Origin: Elgaria multicarinata webbii
Taxonomy: Eukaryota > Chordata > Lepidosauria > Squamata > Anguidae
Reading direction: 5' to 3'
Assembly (NCBI RefSeq): GCF_023053635.1
Contig: NC_086171.1
Span: forward strand, 17,068,006 to 17,132,005
Length of the DNA stretch: 64,000 nt
Shown piece after piece: positions 11,021-21,776 of this stretch. A program made the translations under genes and the position numbers. The number at the start of each line of letters is the position of its first letter. Position 1 is the stretch's first letter. The notes under the pieces were generated by a model. That model was not told the origin of the DNA. It searched no databases and saw only the letters and a list, made by a program, of their open reading frames with translations.

Positions 11021-11400
11021 CGACCAGACATAATGGTCATAGTCAAAAAAGAAAAACACATGTATCTCATTGTCATAGCAATAACTAATGAAAAAATGTT
11101 GTAGAAAAGGAAGCTGAAAAGAGAGAAAAACATATACCACTGACCTTGGAAGTCAAAGAACTATGGCAACAGGAAAAGGTCACAATTATTCTGTTAGTCA
11201 TATCAGTTAGTCACATCAATCACATCAAAAAACTATACAGAAAACCTTCAGAAATTGGGCCTACCAACATCCAGAAACCAGTCATAATTAAAACATGCTC
11301 AATTGTCAGGAAATTCCTGAATCTGTAAAAGACAGCATGACCTGGCAAAGCCCGTCACGTCCATCTCGAAAAACTGCCACTAGTGAGAGTTACAATAATA
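11021..11400 (+). mobile_element. R4/Dong LINE, part 5 of 5 (endonuclease-like C-terminus and 3' end)
   Basis: Reads NRPDIMVIVKKEKHMYLIVIA, the start of the R4 restriction-enzyme-like endonuclease region (the PD..D part is recognisable), and ends with KKLYRKPSEIGPTNIQK and CSIVRKFLNL, the R4 carboxy terminus. A short 3' UTR leads to a (TAA)-rich tail at about 11395-11412. Confidence 0.8.
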
Positions 11401-11412
11401 TAATAATAATAA

Positions 11413-11960
11413 TTTTATTAAGAAATAGTCAGTGCATACCATTTATGACAAAAAGTCACACATACCAAAAATGATTATATACCATTTGTCATAAAATGTG
11501 AATCATTTGAATTCATTTTCTCAGCCTTACTATGTCTGTGTTTCCCTCTCCATAGACTTCCACAGGAGGTGCAATAGAACGTTTTCATTTCTTAGCAATC
11601 TATATTTTAGTGACACTTAACAAATTCCTAACCTTTTTCTTAATCCTTTTTCCTTATGGCTTTACCTAGACACCCAAAAGTGCTATTAACGGATATGCAG
11701 GCAATGGGAACCCAAGCATTCTTTCCATCATCTGGATTATTTGTCTCCAGAATTTAGAAATAAGGCCACAATCCTACCAGCAAACATTTAATCTACTCCT
11801 ATCATTCCACATTTCCAAACGTAACAGTGAAAGATGCCACCTGTACATTGTTTTAAAATGGTTTTCTTTCCAATTTGTAAAGATAATATATTGATCATTA
11901 TTATTTTCTCAATCAAACTTGAATTATTGATTTATAACCCGCACTATGTAGAAAATGTTC
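11413..11960 (-). mobile_element. Old L1 LINE fragment (ORF2 C-terminus)
   Basis: On the minus strand the translation resembles the L1 ORF2 C-terminal region: YRWHLSLLRLE, then FWRQIIQMMERMLGFPLPA and PLIALLG. Many stops and shifts show an old copy, distinct from the young L1 at 40.5-46.5 kb. Borders are rough; it may extend toward 12200. Confidence 0.5.
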
Positions 11961-12944
11961 TTTGCTTGCATTTTCCCCATTAAACCCTCTAACAGTCATC
12001 ATGATTATAGTGAAAACAATACAAGAATAATAGGGGTAATTTATAAAAGAACAAAACAAAAACATGTCTGGTACTTTCTTGGGTCTTTCCAAAACATTAT
12101 TATTATTGGATCTTCTACAATTATGTGGAATCCAATGGAACCCTGGGGTGTAGGGTTTCTCCTTTTTCCTGTGTTTTATGCCACAAAAATGGAGTTTCAA
12201 AGTGTTCTCTCACCATTCTCTCCCTACAACTGTAATAGCCTCAGCATATTCCTAATCTAATTAACATCCATAACACTTAGACAATAAATTGACTTCAACT
12301 GCTCTTGAAGCTCCATGCCACCTTGTTAAGTTGCTTTCCAAGGCAGCTGTAAATCAAAGGCAAAAGGCTAAGGTCACAGCACATGTTTGCTGTATGCTTC
12401 AGTAAGAGAAGCTGATGGCTTTACCAACTGCTCATTTATGTTGTTTTTGTAGGCCTGGGGAAAGGAACACTTCATAGTCACAATGCTTATTTCTTAGTCT
12501 CAAATCTTCACATTCGTCTCCAGCAAAGCAACAAATTAAAGACGGATGCCCATTTAAGTATAAGAGTTGGAAACAAGATGAAGAAGAAAGGACAAAGATA
12601 AATAGACCGACAGCCTATTGTTTAAGATGTTTACTCAGAAGTAAGTAAGAACCCCTGAGTTCACCAGGAGTTATTTCCAAAGTAGGCTACAATCCAAAAC
12701 TCACAGACTCAGATGTAAATTCCATTGAAATCAATGTACATGTATTCATACATGTATATCATTCTTGGGTTACAATGTAAGTGTACTTAGAAATGCAGCT
12801 TTAACGGGTTAGTAGTATGAGTATGAAGCAAAGTGACTCAATAGCTAGAAAACCACACCCCATTTTAGCAGTTTCCCTATTTCAGCTCCATTCTTAAAAA
12901 GAAACATATAGGGTTCAAATCTTAGTGGCTGAACCCAACAATTT
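11961..12944. other. No gene seen; unassigned with weak foldback-motif copies
   Basis: A 101-codon open stretch at 11955-12260 has no recognisable domain. Between about 12625 and 12800 there are diverged copies of the CCATTGAAATCAATG-type foldback motif. Confidence 0.4.
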
Positions 12945-13262
12945 ATTTATTTAATTAATTGATTGATTAAAATATTTTCATTTTTTAGGGCCACCCTTCA
13001 ATAAAACTCTCAGGGTGGTGTACAAGAAAATAATAACTGCATCAATATAAAATCACAGTAAAACAAACTATATATAGAGCTCCGGCTATTGGGCGGTATA
13101 GAAATGTAATAAATAAATAAATAATAAATAAATAAATAGTATTTCAGAGAATTTCTATACTGCTTTTCATTTAAAAAATTCTAAAACAGTTTACAAGATA
13201 AAACCATGATCAAATATGGTAAAATCAATCATTTAAAAACAACAGTGATAAAACAATTCAAG
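12945..13262. repeat. Cluster of retroelement 3' tails
   Basis: Three tail-like pieces lie together: a reverse one (GGGCCACCCTTC..CTCAGGGTGGTGTAC), a forward one (GGCTATTGGGCGGTATAGAA ending in (AATA)n at 13108-13140) and another reverse one. No element bodies are attached. This looks like repeated insertion into A/T-rich tails. Confidence 0.45.
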
Positions 13263-13267
13263 CTCAT

Positions 13268-13345
13268 TGACCTGGTTCGCATGTCATGCTAAGCCACAGT
13301 GGGTGGTTGCAGGGTGGCTTAGCTTGACATCCGAATGTGAAGGAG
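13268..13345. mobile_element. MITE fragment, family D (GGTTCGCATGTCATG ends)
   Basis: Short copy with inverted ends: CTGGTTCGCATGTCATGCTA at left and the approximate complement TTGACATCCGAATG at right. Longer relatives are at 24100-24290, 25262-25430, 51340-51551 and 56490-56825. Confidence 0.5.
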
Positions 13346-13469
13346 TGTTTTCCCCCTCTCAATCCTTTAAAAGAAAAATCAGTTTCATCATCCAACCTAG
13401 ACAGCATGTCAGAATGCCACCTCCCACAAAGAGTTGCAGTCTAGTTCTTGCCAGGTTGACAGGACTAGG

Positions 13470-13575
13470 ACAGCCTTCCCCTACATGGAGCCCTCCAGAG
13501 GTTTTGGACCAACTCCCATCAGCCCCAGGTACACAGCCAATCATCAGGAATGCTAGGAGTTGTTGTGGAAAGCTG
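13470..13575. mobile_element. hAT-like foldback MITE
   Basis: Same family as 4104-4215: CAGCCTTCCCCTACATGG and GAGCCCTCCAGAGG on the left arm, and a diverged right arm with AGGAGTTGTTGTGGA. No coding capacity. Confidence 0.55.
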
Positions 13576-13867
13576 GACTAAGAAGATAGGGGGAAGTCTG
13601 GGAATAGGAAGGAGACAAAGGTTACCTGTATGTTTCACTGTTGGTGCTGAGATGTTTAGCCCTTTAATCATGGAACCTTTTTTCTATAGCTAAAGACCAA
13701 AACAGATGTTACACTAAATCTACAACTGCCCCTGGAAAATAGCAGCCACAGATCTAGCTCCTCCTCCATAATATACCTGTAATATACCTGTGCCTAAGGG
13801 CCAAAAGTTTCATTGTTTTGCCATTCCATGACAACAGCAGCCAACGATATGGAGAGATCAAATCTGG

Positions 13868-13905
13868 GAACACATAGGAAGCTGACTTATATAGAGTCAG
13901 ATCCT
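13868..13905 (+). mobile_element. SINE family X, left part (split by CR1)
   Basis: CACATAGGAAGCTGACTTAT and GAGTCAGATC form the start of the family-X SINE. The remainder continues at about 14878, so about 970 bp of CR1 sequence was inserted into it. Confidence 0.6.
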
Positions 13906-14027
13906 CAAGAACATAAGAAGAGCCATGCTGGATCAGACCAAGGGTCCATCTACTCCAGCCAATCAGCTGTCAGCCAGGAACCCACTAGCAAGACACGAGT
14001 GCAACAGCACCCTCCCAGTAATCTTCA
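13906..14027 (-). mobile_element. CR1 LINE 3' end, part 1 (outer CR1)
   Basis: The 3' UTR end of a CR1 copy read in reverse (ACATAAGAAGAGCCATGCTG, GGATCAGACCAAGGG). It is cut at about 14027 by a second CR1 and resumes at about 14738. The outer CR1 sits inside the family-X SINE. Confidence 0.75.
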
Positions 14028-14737
14028 TAGAATCACATAATCATAGAATAATAGAGTTGGAAGGGGCCTATAAGGCCATCAAGTCCAACCCCCTGCTCAG
14101 TGCAGGAATGCCTCTAGTGTGGGAGAGCCCACAACCTCCCTGGGTAATTGGTTCCATTGTCATACTGTTCTAACAGTCAGGAAGTTTTTCCTGATATCCA
14201 GCCGGAATTTGACTTCCTGTAACTTGAGCCCATTATTCCATGTCCTGCACTCTGGGAGGATTGAGAAGAGATCCTGGTCCTCCTCTGTGTGACAACCTTT
14301 CAAGGATTTGAAGAGTGCTATCATGTCTGCCCTCAGTCTTCTCTTCTCCAGGTGAAACATGGCCAGTTCATTCAGTCTTTCCTCATAGGGCTTTGTTTCC
14401 AGATCCCTGATCATCCTCGTTGCCCTCCTCTGAACATGCTCCAGCTTGTCTGCATCCTTCTTGAAGTCTGGTGTCCAGAACTGGACGCAGTACTCTAGAT
14501 GAGGCCTAACCAGTGCTGAATAGAGGGGAGCCAGTACCTCATGCGATTTGGAAGCTATACTTCTATTAATGCAGCCCAAAATAGCATTTGCTTCTTTTGC
14601 AGCTGCATCACACTGGTGGCTCAAATTCAGCTTGTGAACTACAACAATTCCAAGATCCTTTTCGCTTGTAGTATTGCTGAGCCAAGAATCCCCCATCTTG
14701 CAACTGTGCATTTGTTTTCTTTTGCCTAGATGTAGCA
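14028..14737 (-). mobile_element. CR1 LINE 3' fragment of a second subfamily (inner CR1)
   Basis: The left end shows the classic CR1 3' terminus (ATAATCATAGAATAATAGAG, then TTGGAAGGGGCC). The minus strand is open for about 190 codons and reads the RT C-terminal part: DLGIVVVHKLNLSHQCDAA, ILGCINRSI, VLAPLYSALVRPHLEYCVQF, VQRRATRMI, LEKRRLRADM and FRLDIRKNF. It differs in sequence from the outer CR1, so two CR1 subfamilies are stacked here. The remaining open frame suggests it is the younger of the two. Confidence 0.85.
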
Positions 14738-14877
14738 ATTGGTGTACATAGGCTTACTGCCTCTGTTATTGGAGGTAGCACATAGCCATAAGGACTACTA
14801 GCCATTGATACCCTTTTCCTCCTCCTAACCCCCTTTTAAAAGCCATCCAAATTGGTATCCATCACTACATCTTGTGA
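14738..14877 (-). mobile_element. CR1 LINE, part 2 (outer CR1 resumes)
   Basis: Continues the outer CR1: AATTGGTGTACATAGGCTTA, then GGAGGTAGCACATAGCC and AAAGCCATCCAAATTGG. The junction with the inner CR1 is within a few bases of 14737. Confidence 0.7.
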
Positions 14878-14990
14878 TCTTTGGTCCCTCTAGCCTAGTA
14901 TTGTCAACACTGACTGGCAGCGGCTCTCCAGGATTTCAGGCTTTTCTACCACCGGCAGCTACTCCAGCTGGAGTTACCAAGGACTGGGTG
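14878..14990 (+). mobile_element. SINE family X, right part
   Basis: TAGTATTGTCAACACTGACT and GGCAGCGGCTCTCCAGG complete the SINE interrupted at 13905. Confidence 0.6.
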
Positions 14991-15265
14991 TCACCCTCTC
15001 CACCATGCATAATTTATTCATATGTTTTAGACTTGGGGCCTTGCTAGACCCGGCCTGGAGGCGGGGCGACGGCGCACTAACTTTAACGCGCGCCGCCCAG
15101 CCTCCTAGACGGCCGACGCGTAGGGACGACGGAAGCCCTGCAGCGTCGGCCATTTTTTTTTGTTTTAAAGGGGCCACGTGTGCCCCGAAGACTGCGGACA
15201 AGGTAAGCGTTTTTTTAAAAAATTAAGCCCCCTGCCCCCTCTTTCCCCGCCCTCCCTTCCCCTCC

Positions 15266-15362
15266 CCCTCGTCGCCTTGTGCCAGCTCTCCCTCTCCCTC
15301 GTCGCCTTGTGCAAGCTCTCCCTCCCCCTCGTCGCCTTGTGCCAGCTCTCCCTCTCCCTCTC
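15266..15362. repeat. Minisatellite, three units of about 31-33 bp
   Basis: Three head-to-tail units sharing CTCGTCGCCTTGTG followed by CAGCTCTCCCTC or AAGCTCTCCCTC. It lies inside the GC-rich transposon. Confidence 0.85.
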
Positions 15363-15426
15363 CCGTGTCGCCCCCCGGGATCCCCCCCCTGGCCCGATGG
15401 GAACAGCACTGAGCGCTGTGCCCAGT

Positions 15427-15476
15427 CCATGGCTTTTTGCGGCTACTCGCGAGCGAGTAGCCGCAAAAAGCCACGG
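15427..15476. repeat. Long perfect palindrome inside the GC-rich element
   Basis: The 20-base arms 15431-15450 and 15453-15472 are exact reverse complements around a 2-base centre (GA). With the flanks CCAT and ACGG the stem extends to about 24 pairs with one G-T type mismatch. Confidence 0.9.
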
Positions 15477-15597
15477 AAGTCTCTAGACGTTCCGCAGCCC
15501 CGGCCTCAGGCGACTTCGCTTATGGCGCGTTAGAGGAGGCTTCAGAGTGGCCTGGGGCCGGATTCCCCTGTGCGTCATGTCTAGCAACACCCTTGTT

Positions 15598-15805
15598 GGA
15601 ATCAATGGCACTTAAGTTAGACATGACCAACTAAAGTCCCATTGGTTTCAGGGGGTTGGATCCAGACTAAGTTAGGTCCTGCTGAAATCAGTCGGACTTC
15701 ATTTAGTCATGATTAAATTTTTAGCTTGATTTCAATGGGACCTAAACACAACTAAATCTGGATCCATCCCAATGAGTTGACTTTACTAACTCTGGATCCA
15801 ACCCA
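15598..15805. mobile_element. Foldback MITE, family C (TGGATCCA ends)
   Basis: Inverted copies of a GGTTGGATCCAGACTAAGTT-type arm and a GATTTCAATGGGACCTAA-type arm, with TCTGGATCC recurring in opposite orientation. Two partial copies may be merged here. No coding capacity. Confidence 0.5.
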
Positions 15806-16734
15806 CTGTCTAGAAACTTGTGCCACAGTCCCATTACGATCACAGGCCATTCACATATCAGCTGGATGCCATTACAAACTTTAGAGGTATTTTCAGCTTA
15901 TAGTAACTAGGTTTCTTCTATGTGCTCCCCCCATTTCTCTCTTCCTCATGTATTGATGATGCTTCTGAACATCTAAGAAAAGGGCAAAGTCAGCAAAATA
16001 TCTGTTACAGGGAAACTCGGTGGAAGGAAGGGGGGATCCTCTTTCTGAATTCCAGAAAATTGCAAACCCATTATTTACTGTCAGAGGGTGAGATCACAAG
16101 GCAACAATGTTTGAAGTATGTCATATAAAAATGCTATGCTGTCTTTTGACACTTTTTTTCAGATTCGGATGAAAACTATTTTGGAAGATTAAAGACAGAA
16201 ATACTGTGGTCTGGAGTGTTCTAGAAGTCTATCTGTGATCTCTGATACTTTTATATAAATCTGTTTTGTTGGTTTATTGTTATAAGTATGACATTTGTAC
16301 ATGGATGGTGAAAAAAATCCATTACATTTGAAATGATGGGATCATATTGTGTTTTACCACAAAAATATTGTTATTGCTACCGCTTTGCAAATAAATATTT
16401 TTTTAATAAGGAAAAGCTGAAGCAGTCATGGAAAAATGCATCTCACCATTGGCTCACAAAAGCTGGGTATCTGTACATATGGGCCTAATTTTAAAAGTAT
16501 ATGTGTGCCCTCAGCTTTCACCAGTCAAATATGGGCTACCCAGTTTTGTGTCTGGCACATCATATGCCTATCCTTGATGGAGTACAGAAACACTTAAATT
16601 ATATCCTTTATTTGTCCAATGTCATGTTGGTGCTGGCATATTCAAAGTGTTGAATTGCACAGAAGTTTTCATCAAGCAGCACAGAACAGAATTTGTACCT
16701 GATGACGGCTGCCATCCGAAACACACTTCATAGG
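15806..16734. other. No gene seen; unassigned sequence
   Basis: AT-rich, with no repeat family or exon recognised. Confidence 0.45.
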
Positions 16735-16795
16735 AGGTAAATCCCATTGAACACAGTGGGACTTTCTTACAGGTAAGCATGTATAGGATTGCAAT
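16735..16795. repeat. Short foldback motif copy
   Basis: AAATCCCATTGAACACAGTG, GGACTTTCTTACAGG and TATAGGATTGCAATG: a half-element relative of the family-C motif. Confidence 0.45.
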
Positions 16796-16989
16796 GTTTG
16801 ATTTCCAATTTCTATGCAGAGTGGCCATGTGGCCTACTTTACAGTGGACATGCCTTTATTTTAAGGGCTGCCAGTCCAAGTCCTGTTTAAAGACAAGAAC
16901 ATTCCATAAGAAGGGAGTTCCAGGTCCTTGACCCTGCGCATCAACAGTTAACACCTGGGCAGCAGACTGGGCAGACACATAGGTCAGTG

Positions 16990-17120
16990 GCCAAAACCCA
17001 ACGTAGGTCCTACTTAGAGTAAACCCATTGAAATGAATGGGACTTAAGTCATGACTACCTTAAGCACCATTTATTTCAATAGGTCTACTCTAAGTAAGAT
17101 TTTTGTTGGGTTTTGCCCAC
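16990..17120. mobile_element. Foldback MITE, family C
   Basis: Clear inverted repeat. The left arm starts CAAAACCCAACGTAGG and continues CCTACTTAGAGTAAACCC. The right arm is its complement, ending CTACTCTAAGTAAG and GTTGGGTTTTG. Arms are about 49 bp around a short centre. Confidence 0.7.
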
Positions 17121-18977
17121 TTTCCCCACCCTCCCTATGGTGGGATATATGGGATTTGCATAAAAATCAGGAAACCTGTCAACCAATTCAACCACTTTCT
17201 TTAAAAAAAAAAAAAAAATTCCCCAGGTCCTTCTCTTTCTCCTTTTACTCGGGTTCCCTAGAGTAGGTAGAATACAGTATGTTCATGCACTCTCCCTTCC
17301 CTCCTTTTTTTTTTCTTTAGTGACTGGGAGAAAGTGATACCCCATAGCAGTAGAGACTGTGCCATATAATGCTGCTACATCCTTAGCAGAAGCAAAAGGG
17401 TCTGGCATCAGATCTGAGGCCTTAGCTGGTGTGGGTGGGCAGTTGGAGTAATGGGTACTTAGAGGGGGCTGCCATACTGGTGTACATGCAGCCACAAAAG
17501 AACCTTGCTGTGAAGGCCCTTCCCAGGCTAACTCGCCTGTACCAGCCCATGTGAACGGTCTCATGTGCCCCATACCTCAAAGCAGTTTGGGGGATTTGTT
17601 GCATGGAGTGAGGGAACATCTTGAAAGGCTAACTCTGAGAAAGCTTCAGGTATGCATGTGCAGAATCATCTTTCCCTAGATATGTCCTTGATTGTATCTG
17701 GTGTAGATACAACTTTGGACAATATATCTAAGAACTTTTGCTAATATAGGAAGTTCTTTTATTGCTTCCATGAAGGATGGAAGTTTAGTTATAAATTATG
17801 TCCTTAGACATATTGCAAAACTGGCTATAATCAACAAGGTGAAATAAAAGAGAGGGCAAAAAGTCACCTAACCTATCAGGATAACCACAGCACCCTCCCA
17901 TCTTAAATTCTTGCCTAAGAATAATAGCCTGCAATGCAAACTTCAAAACCAGTTTCTGGAAGTGATGGTTATTTCAGAATAACTGTCCATAAAAGTCAGT
18001 GTGTATAAAATATGGGATAAATTGAATGAAGGCATTTCGGTATTAAAAGCTATTAATTTTGTTCAACATAAGTTTGAATTACAATATTATTAAATTTCGT
18101 TAAGCTAAAATGATATATTTAGCTCAAACCACAGTGTGCTAATTTCACAGTCCTCTCCAATCTGTTCTTGCAGAGGTGTTAGGGATAATTAACTGCCATT
18201 TATTTTTAGTGATTCAGAATCTGCAATTAATCAAATTGTAAAGCCTGGGTGATTGTAGAAAACAGTAACACTTAGTTTATTATGTATCACATTCTCATTC
18301 TTCTTGGTTTATGGTGGGATCAGCTAAAATTTTCCCTAACAATTTATTAAGCATACCCTTCAGCCAATTAGTTTTTCTCACTTTATACTAACTTAAAATG
18401 TGATGACTTTGTTATATGCCTATTTGTAAGTCTGTTTGTCAGTGACATTGATCAGAAACCTGAAGAACATGTGTTTCAGCAATCAGAGTTTACGAACCCT
18501 GTATTGTCCCGGGGGTGGGGGGATTCATTGTTTTCAAAACAATGAGCTTTTTTCCCTCCTCCAAAGTAGAAAATGTATGAAAGTAAAAAACATAAAACCA
18601 AAACCAGAACCAGAATTCTTGGGCAAGATCGACGCCTTTCTAAGAAGAATCTATCTCCAAGACCATGGACTCATATAGCTTGGGGCAAGTGAGATGTGAC
18701 ATTATTTGTGTCATTTGCCCTTGCACGACTGTTTATCTATAATAATAAAAGAAGATGTCTATCCATCTGTCTGTCAGCAGCAGAATCCCAAGACTATGAA
18801 ACCTAGACATTTGAAACTTGGTATGCATACTAAGGGGACCCTACAGGTATGTACCTTGGAATTCGTTTGTTTGTTTTTCAAACACATTAATTAATTTTAA
18901 TTAATTGAAATGTGTCCATGTGGTTGAAGTCTGCAGTAACATCTTCAGCCACAAGGGACAGACTTCTCTAACCATCA
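17121..18977. other. No gene seen; mostly unassigned, poly-A run at 17205
   Basis: Contains a 15-base A run near 17205-17219 and otherwise non-repetitive sequence. The part from about 18000 to 18420 is AT-rich, lacks transposon signatures and may be conserved non-coding DNA (inference). A 96-codon minus-strand open stretch at 17283-17573 shows no known domain. Confidence 0.4.
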
Positions 18978-19293
18978 CATAGCTTTGTTTGAAGCTACAC
19001 CACAAGATATAGTGATGGCCACCAATTTGCATGGCTTTAAAAGGGGTTGTATAAATTCCTGGAGGTGAAGGCTATCAATGGCTACTAGCCTTGATGATTG
19101 TGTGCTATCTCCAGTATTAGAGGCAGTAAGCCTGTGTAAAACAGTTGCTGGGGAACATGGGTGGGAGGGTGCTATTGCACCATGTCCTGCCTTGTTGGTC
19201 CCTGGCCGATGGCTGGTTGGCCACTGTGTGAACAGAGTGCTGGACTAGATGGACCCTTGGTCTGATCCAGCAGGGTACTTCTTAAGTTCTTAA
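18978..19293 (+). mobile_element. CR1 LINE 3' UTR fragment
   Basis: Plus-sense copy: CATGGCTTTAAAAGGGG, TTGCTGGGGAACATGGG, then TGGACTAGATGGACCC and the end near TTCTTAAGTTCTTA. It covers only the last 300 bp of the family and is non-coding. Confidence 0.8.
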
Positions 19294-19621
19294 GCGGGAG
19301 ATTTTTGAGGAAGCTTCTCCCCACCCTCCATGCACACCACAACTTACCCCATTCAGCAGGGTCCCATGTGTAGTATTTTGGGGAGCTGGAGCTTTGGGGT
19401 GGAGGGGTGAGGAAGTCTGCTTCCACCAACCTAGTTACACATGCCTAAATCTGGATCCAACCGTAGCATCAATCCCACCAGAACAAGAACTGATGTGATT
19501 GAATCAAACTATTTTTTTGCCAACTATTTAAAAACATAGCTGAAAACTGTCAGAAACTGTGAACTTTTGTATATATTGGTGACTCTTAAGATTTTAGGAT
19601 CCAACATTAAATGTCAGATAT
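19294..19621. other. No gene seen
   Basis: Unassigned, with a small TCTGGATCCAACC piece near 19450 that matches the end of family-C MITEs. Confidence 0.4.
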
Positions 19622-19745
19622 TATTTTATTTATTTATTTATTTTAGCACTTTTATCCCGGCCATTAGCCCAAAAGCCTCTCAAGGTGGCTTACAAAAATA
19701 TTTCTTAAGGCAGTCCCTGCCCACAGGCTTACAATCTAAATTGAG
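19622..19745 (-). repeat. Retroelement tail, reverse orientation
   Basis: Begins (TTTA)n at 19624-19644, then CACTTTTATCCCGGCC, CTCAAGGTGGCTTACAA and GGCTTACAATCTAAATTG, the reverse of a typical reptile SINE/LINE 3' end. Confidence 0.55.
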
Positions 19746-20917
19746 ATTTATTCAATAATCTCAAGGACAATCAAGTGCCTTTGGTAAATGACCAATTTTC
19801 ATTTGCTTGATTTATTAGTAAAGGACAACACTTCAATGTCATGAGTTTAGATTGGATAAATAAGCCTTGTGATCTAATTGCTTCTGACATTCACTAGTAC
19901 AGCCCAAAAATCATCAAATACCTTCAATGAATGGACCAGTTTCATCCAAGATTCCACTGTTGGCAAAGAAATCCCAACATTTGCTTAGGAAATGTTCAAA
20001 CCTGTGAATAAATGAATTGCTTTTATGCATTGTGTGTGTTTTAGAAAAATGTAAAAGAGTCTTTGATTGTCTAGATGGGTATTGTACTACAACCATGTTC
20101 GGATGCAATGCATTTCTATGACTTTGACCTCTTCTTGTTAGTAGAGTTGGTGGGCTACTGTTGAGACAGAACCTCACCTACTGGTGAAGTATTGGGAGAA
20201 TTATGTGGTTGCAAGGAGATTTTAGATGTGGAGCAATATTAGCAGGGCCAGCGCAAAAAGTCCAAGAAGGAATGAATGTCTCATCTGCTCTAGACACTTA
20301 CATTTTGTGAACGGTTGAAGAGGGCTTTTGCTTGAAGGCCCATCAGGAAGAGCTTGTGTTGTAGCCACTATCATTTTATCGTAGCCTTTTTAACTGTCTG
20401 CCTCTATAATATATCCCTGCAAAGAAGCAGGGGTATTGTTCAGAAAGCCAGGAATATCAATAAATACGGAAAGCAACATGGGGATAGAATGATGCTTGAA
20501 CATTCAAATGTGAATTCTCTCAGCAAGGTACTAAGCATGCATATGTGCACATACACACAAACACAGGCAAACCCACCTTGATATCTGTCTATTGTTGTAG
20601 CTGCAGATGGTAATGCTACTCAAAGGTTTGATACAATGCAATTCTTAGAGTGTGAGCAGAAACACACACTTAAAATAGGCTTTGAAATGTGACAGCTTTT
20701 CAGAGATCCTCATTGGAAGTTTGGTTTAATGGCAGTGCCGGCTGTGGGGAAAACGTTGCACATTTACACACCATGTTCACTGAGGTTAATTCGATGAGTA
20801 CCACACAGATTATATGATAGAGTTCTCAGGTACATAGGAAGCCCAAATACAGAGGTGTCATGCATGGGAGGGGAGGCACCATGTTCCAATAGATAACTCG
20901 TCATGCTAGCTTGATAG
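19746..20917. other. No gene seen; unassigned sequence
   Basis: No exon, RNA gene or repeat family recognised. Confidence 0.45.
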
Positions 20918-20975
20918 GGATTGCAGTCCTGCACATCTGGAAGCCACCAGGTTGGAGAAAGTCAGTCTTGGACAA
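20918..20975. mobile_element. hAT-like MITE, half copy
   Basis: One arm only: GGATTGCAGTCCTGCACATC and CACCAGGTTGGAGAAAG. Confidence 0.45.
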
Positions 20976-21334
20976 GGCATTTGGGGAGCTGAAGTCATAT
21001 CACATCAATGAGTACCACACTTCATGTGGTAAGGATCTCCCACTTCACTTTATGTGATTTGATTTTTCTTTTTAAATCCCTCTGAGGGTAATTCACATGA
21101 CTATGAGAGCTCCATAACTGGAGCTAACAAGCAAGTATGCAGCAGAACAGGTACATGCATGCCAAGCTCATTCACAATAGCAAGATTCAACGTAGGTCGT
21201 CACTGAAGAATATTATAAAATATTGCTATGAATAAGTCATGCCAATCAATTCTGGTTGGTTAACCATACACCTTAAGGACTGAGCTGTAAATGTATTTAC
21301 TGTAAGTAAATCATTGCCATGAGATAGGATACGA

Positions 21335-21440
21335 TCAATGGGTTATATACAATGTTAGTCCTTCTCATGTGTAACTGAAGTCTTATTCATTTCAATGGGT
21401 CTGCTCTAAGTAGAACTTAGGCTAGATACAACCCAATCCT
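21335..21440. mobile_element. Foldback MITE, family C
   Basis: Contains CATTTCAATGGGTCTGCTCT and AAGTAGAACTTAGG, with CAACCCA at the right and the partial complement TGGGTTATATACAATG at the left. Confidence 0.5.
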
Positions 21441-21776
21441 TTAAGGAAATGTTTAGATTAGGCTTTGGATTGGTTCACACAACCAATATGTTATGTTGTG
21501 GATGTAGACTGAATAGTTCTGTGCTGTGTTTAGCATGTGATGAAGTGGCAAAAGGGTTACTTCCTAATGTACCTAGCAGGCAACTCAAACCACATTGAGC
21601 TCGACCTAATACTTTCATCAGCTTTGAATTGGCAGGTAAATATGTGCTGAGCTGCTGCATGGAATACACACTGAAACAATCACAAGGCTATTTCAACATA
21701 CAAAAATGTATTCGGTTTGGTCATGTGGATTGGCTCGGATACATTTGCTTGTGATCGCATTACTAGTATTTCTACA

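Larger units (their letters stand above)
15035..15593. mobile_element. GC-rich non-autonomous DNA transposon, Harbinger-like ends
   Basis: A block of about 560 bp, far more GC- and CpG-rich than its flanks. The left end is GGGCCTTGCTAGAC and the right end is the complement of GGGTGTTGCTAGAC, flanked by TTG on both sides (15032-15034 and 15594-15596), consistent with the 3-bp duplication of PIF/Harbinger elements. Inside are a tandem minisatellite and a long palindrome (separate entries). Related ends occur on MITEs at 27503, 33687 and 51552. No transposase is present; open frames through the block follow its skewed composition and are not genes. Confidence 0.6.

Noticed and set aside
15178-15533. 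Overlapping open frames of 70-100 codons on both strands
   Set aside because: They follow from the GC-rich minisatellite and palindrome in a non-autonomous transposon.
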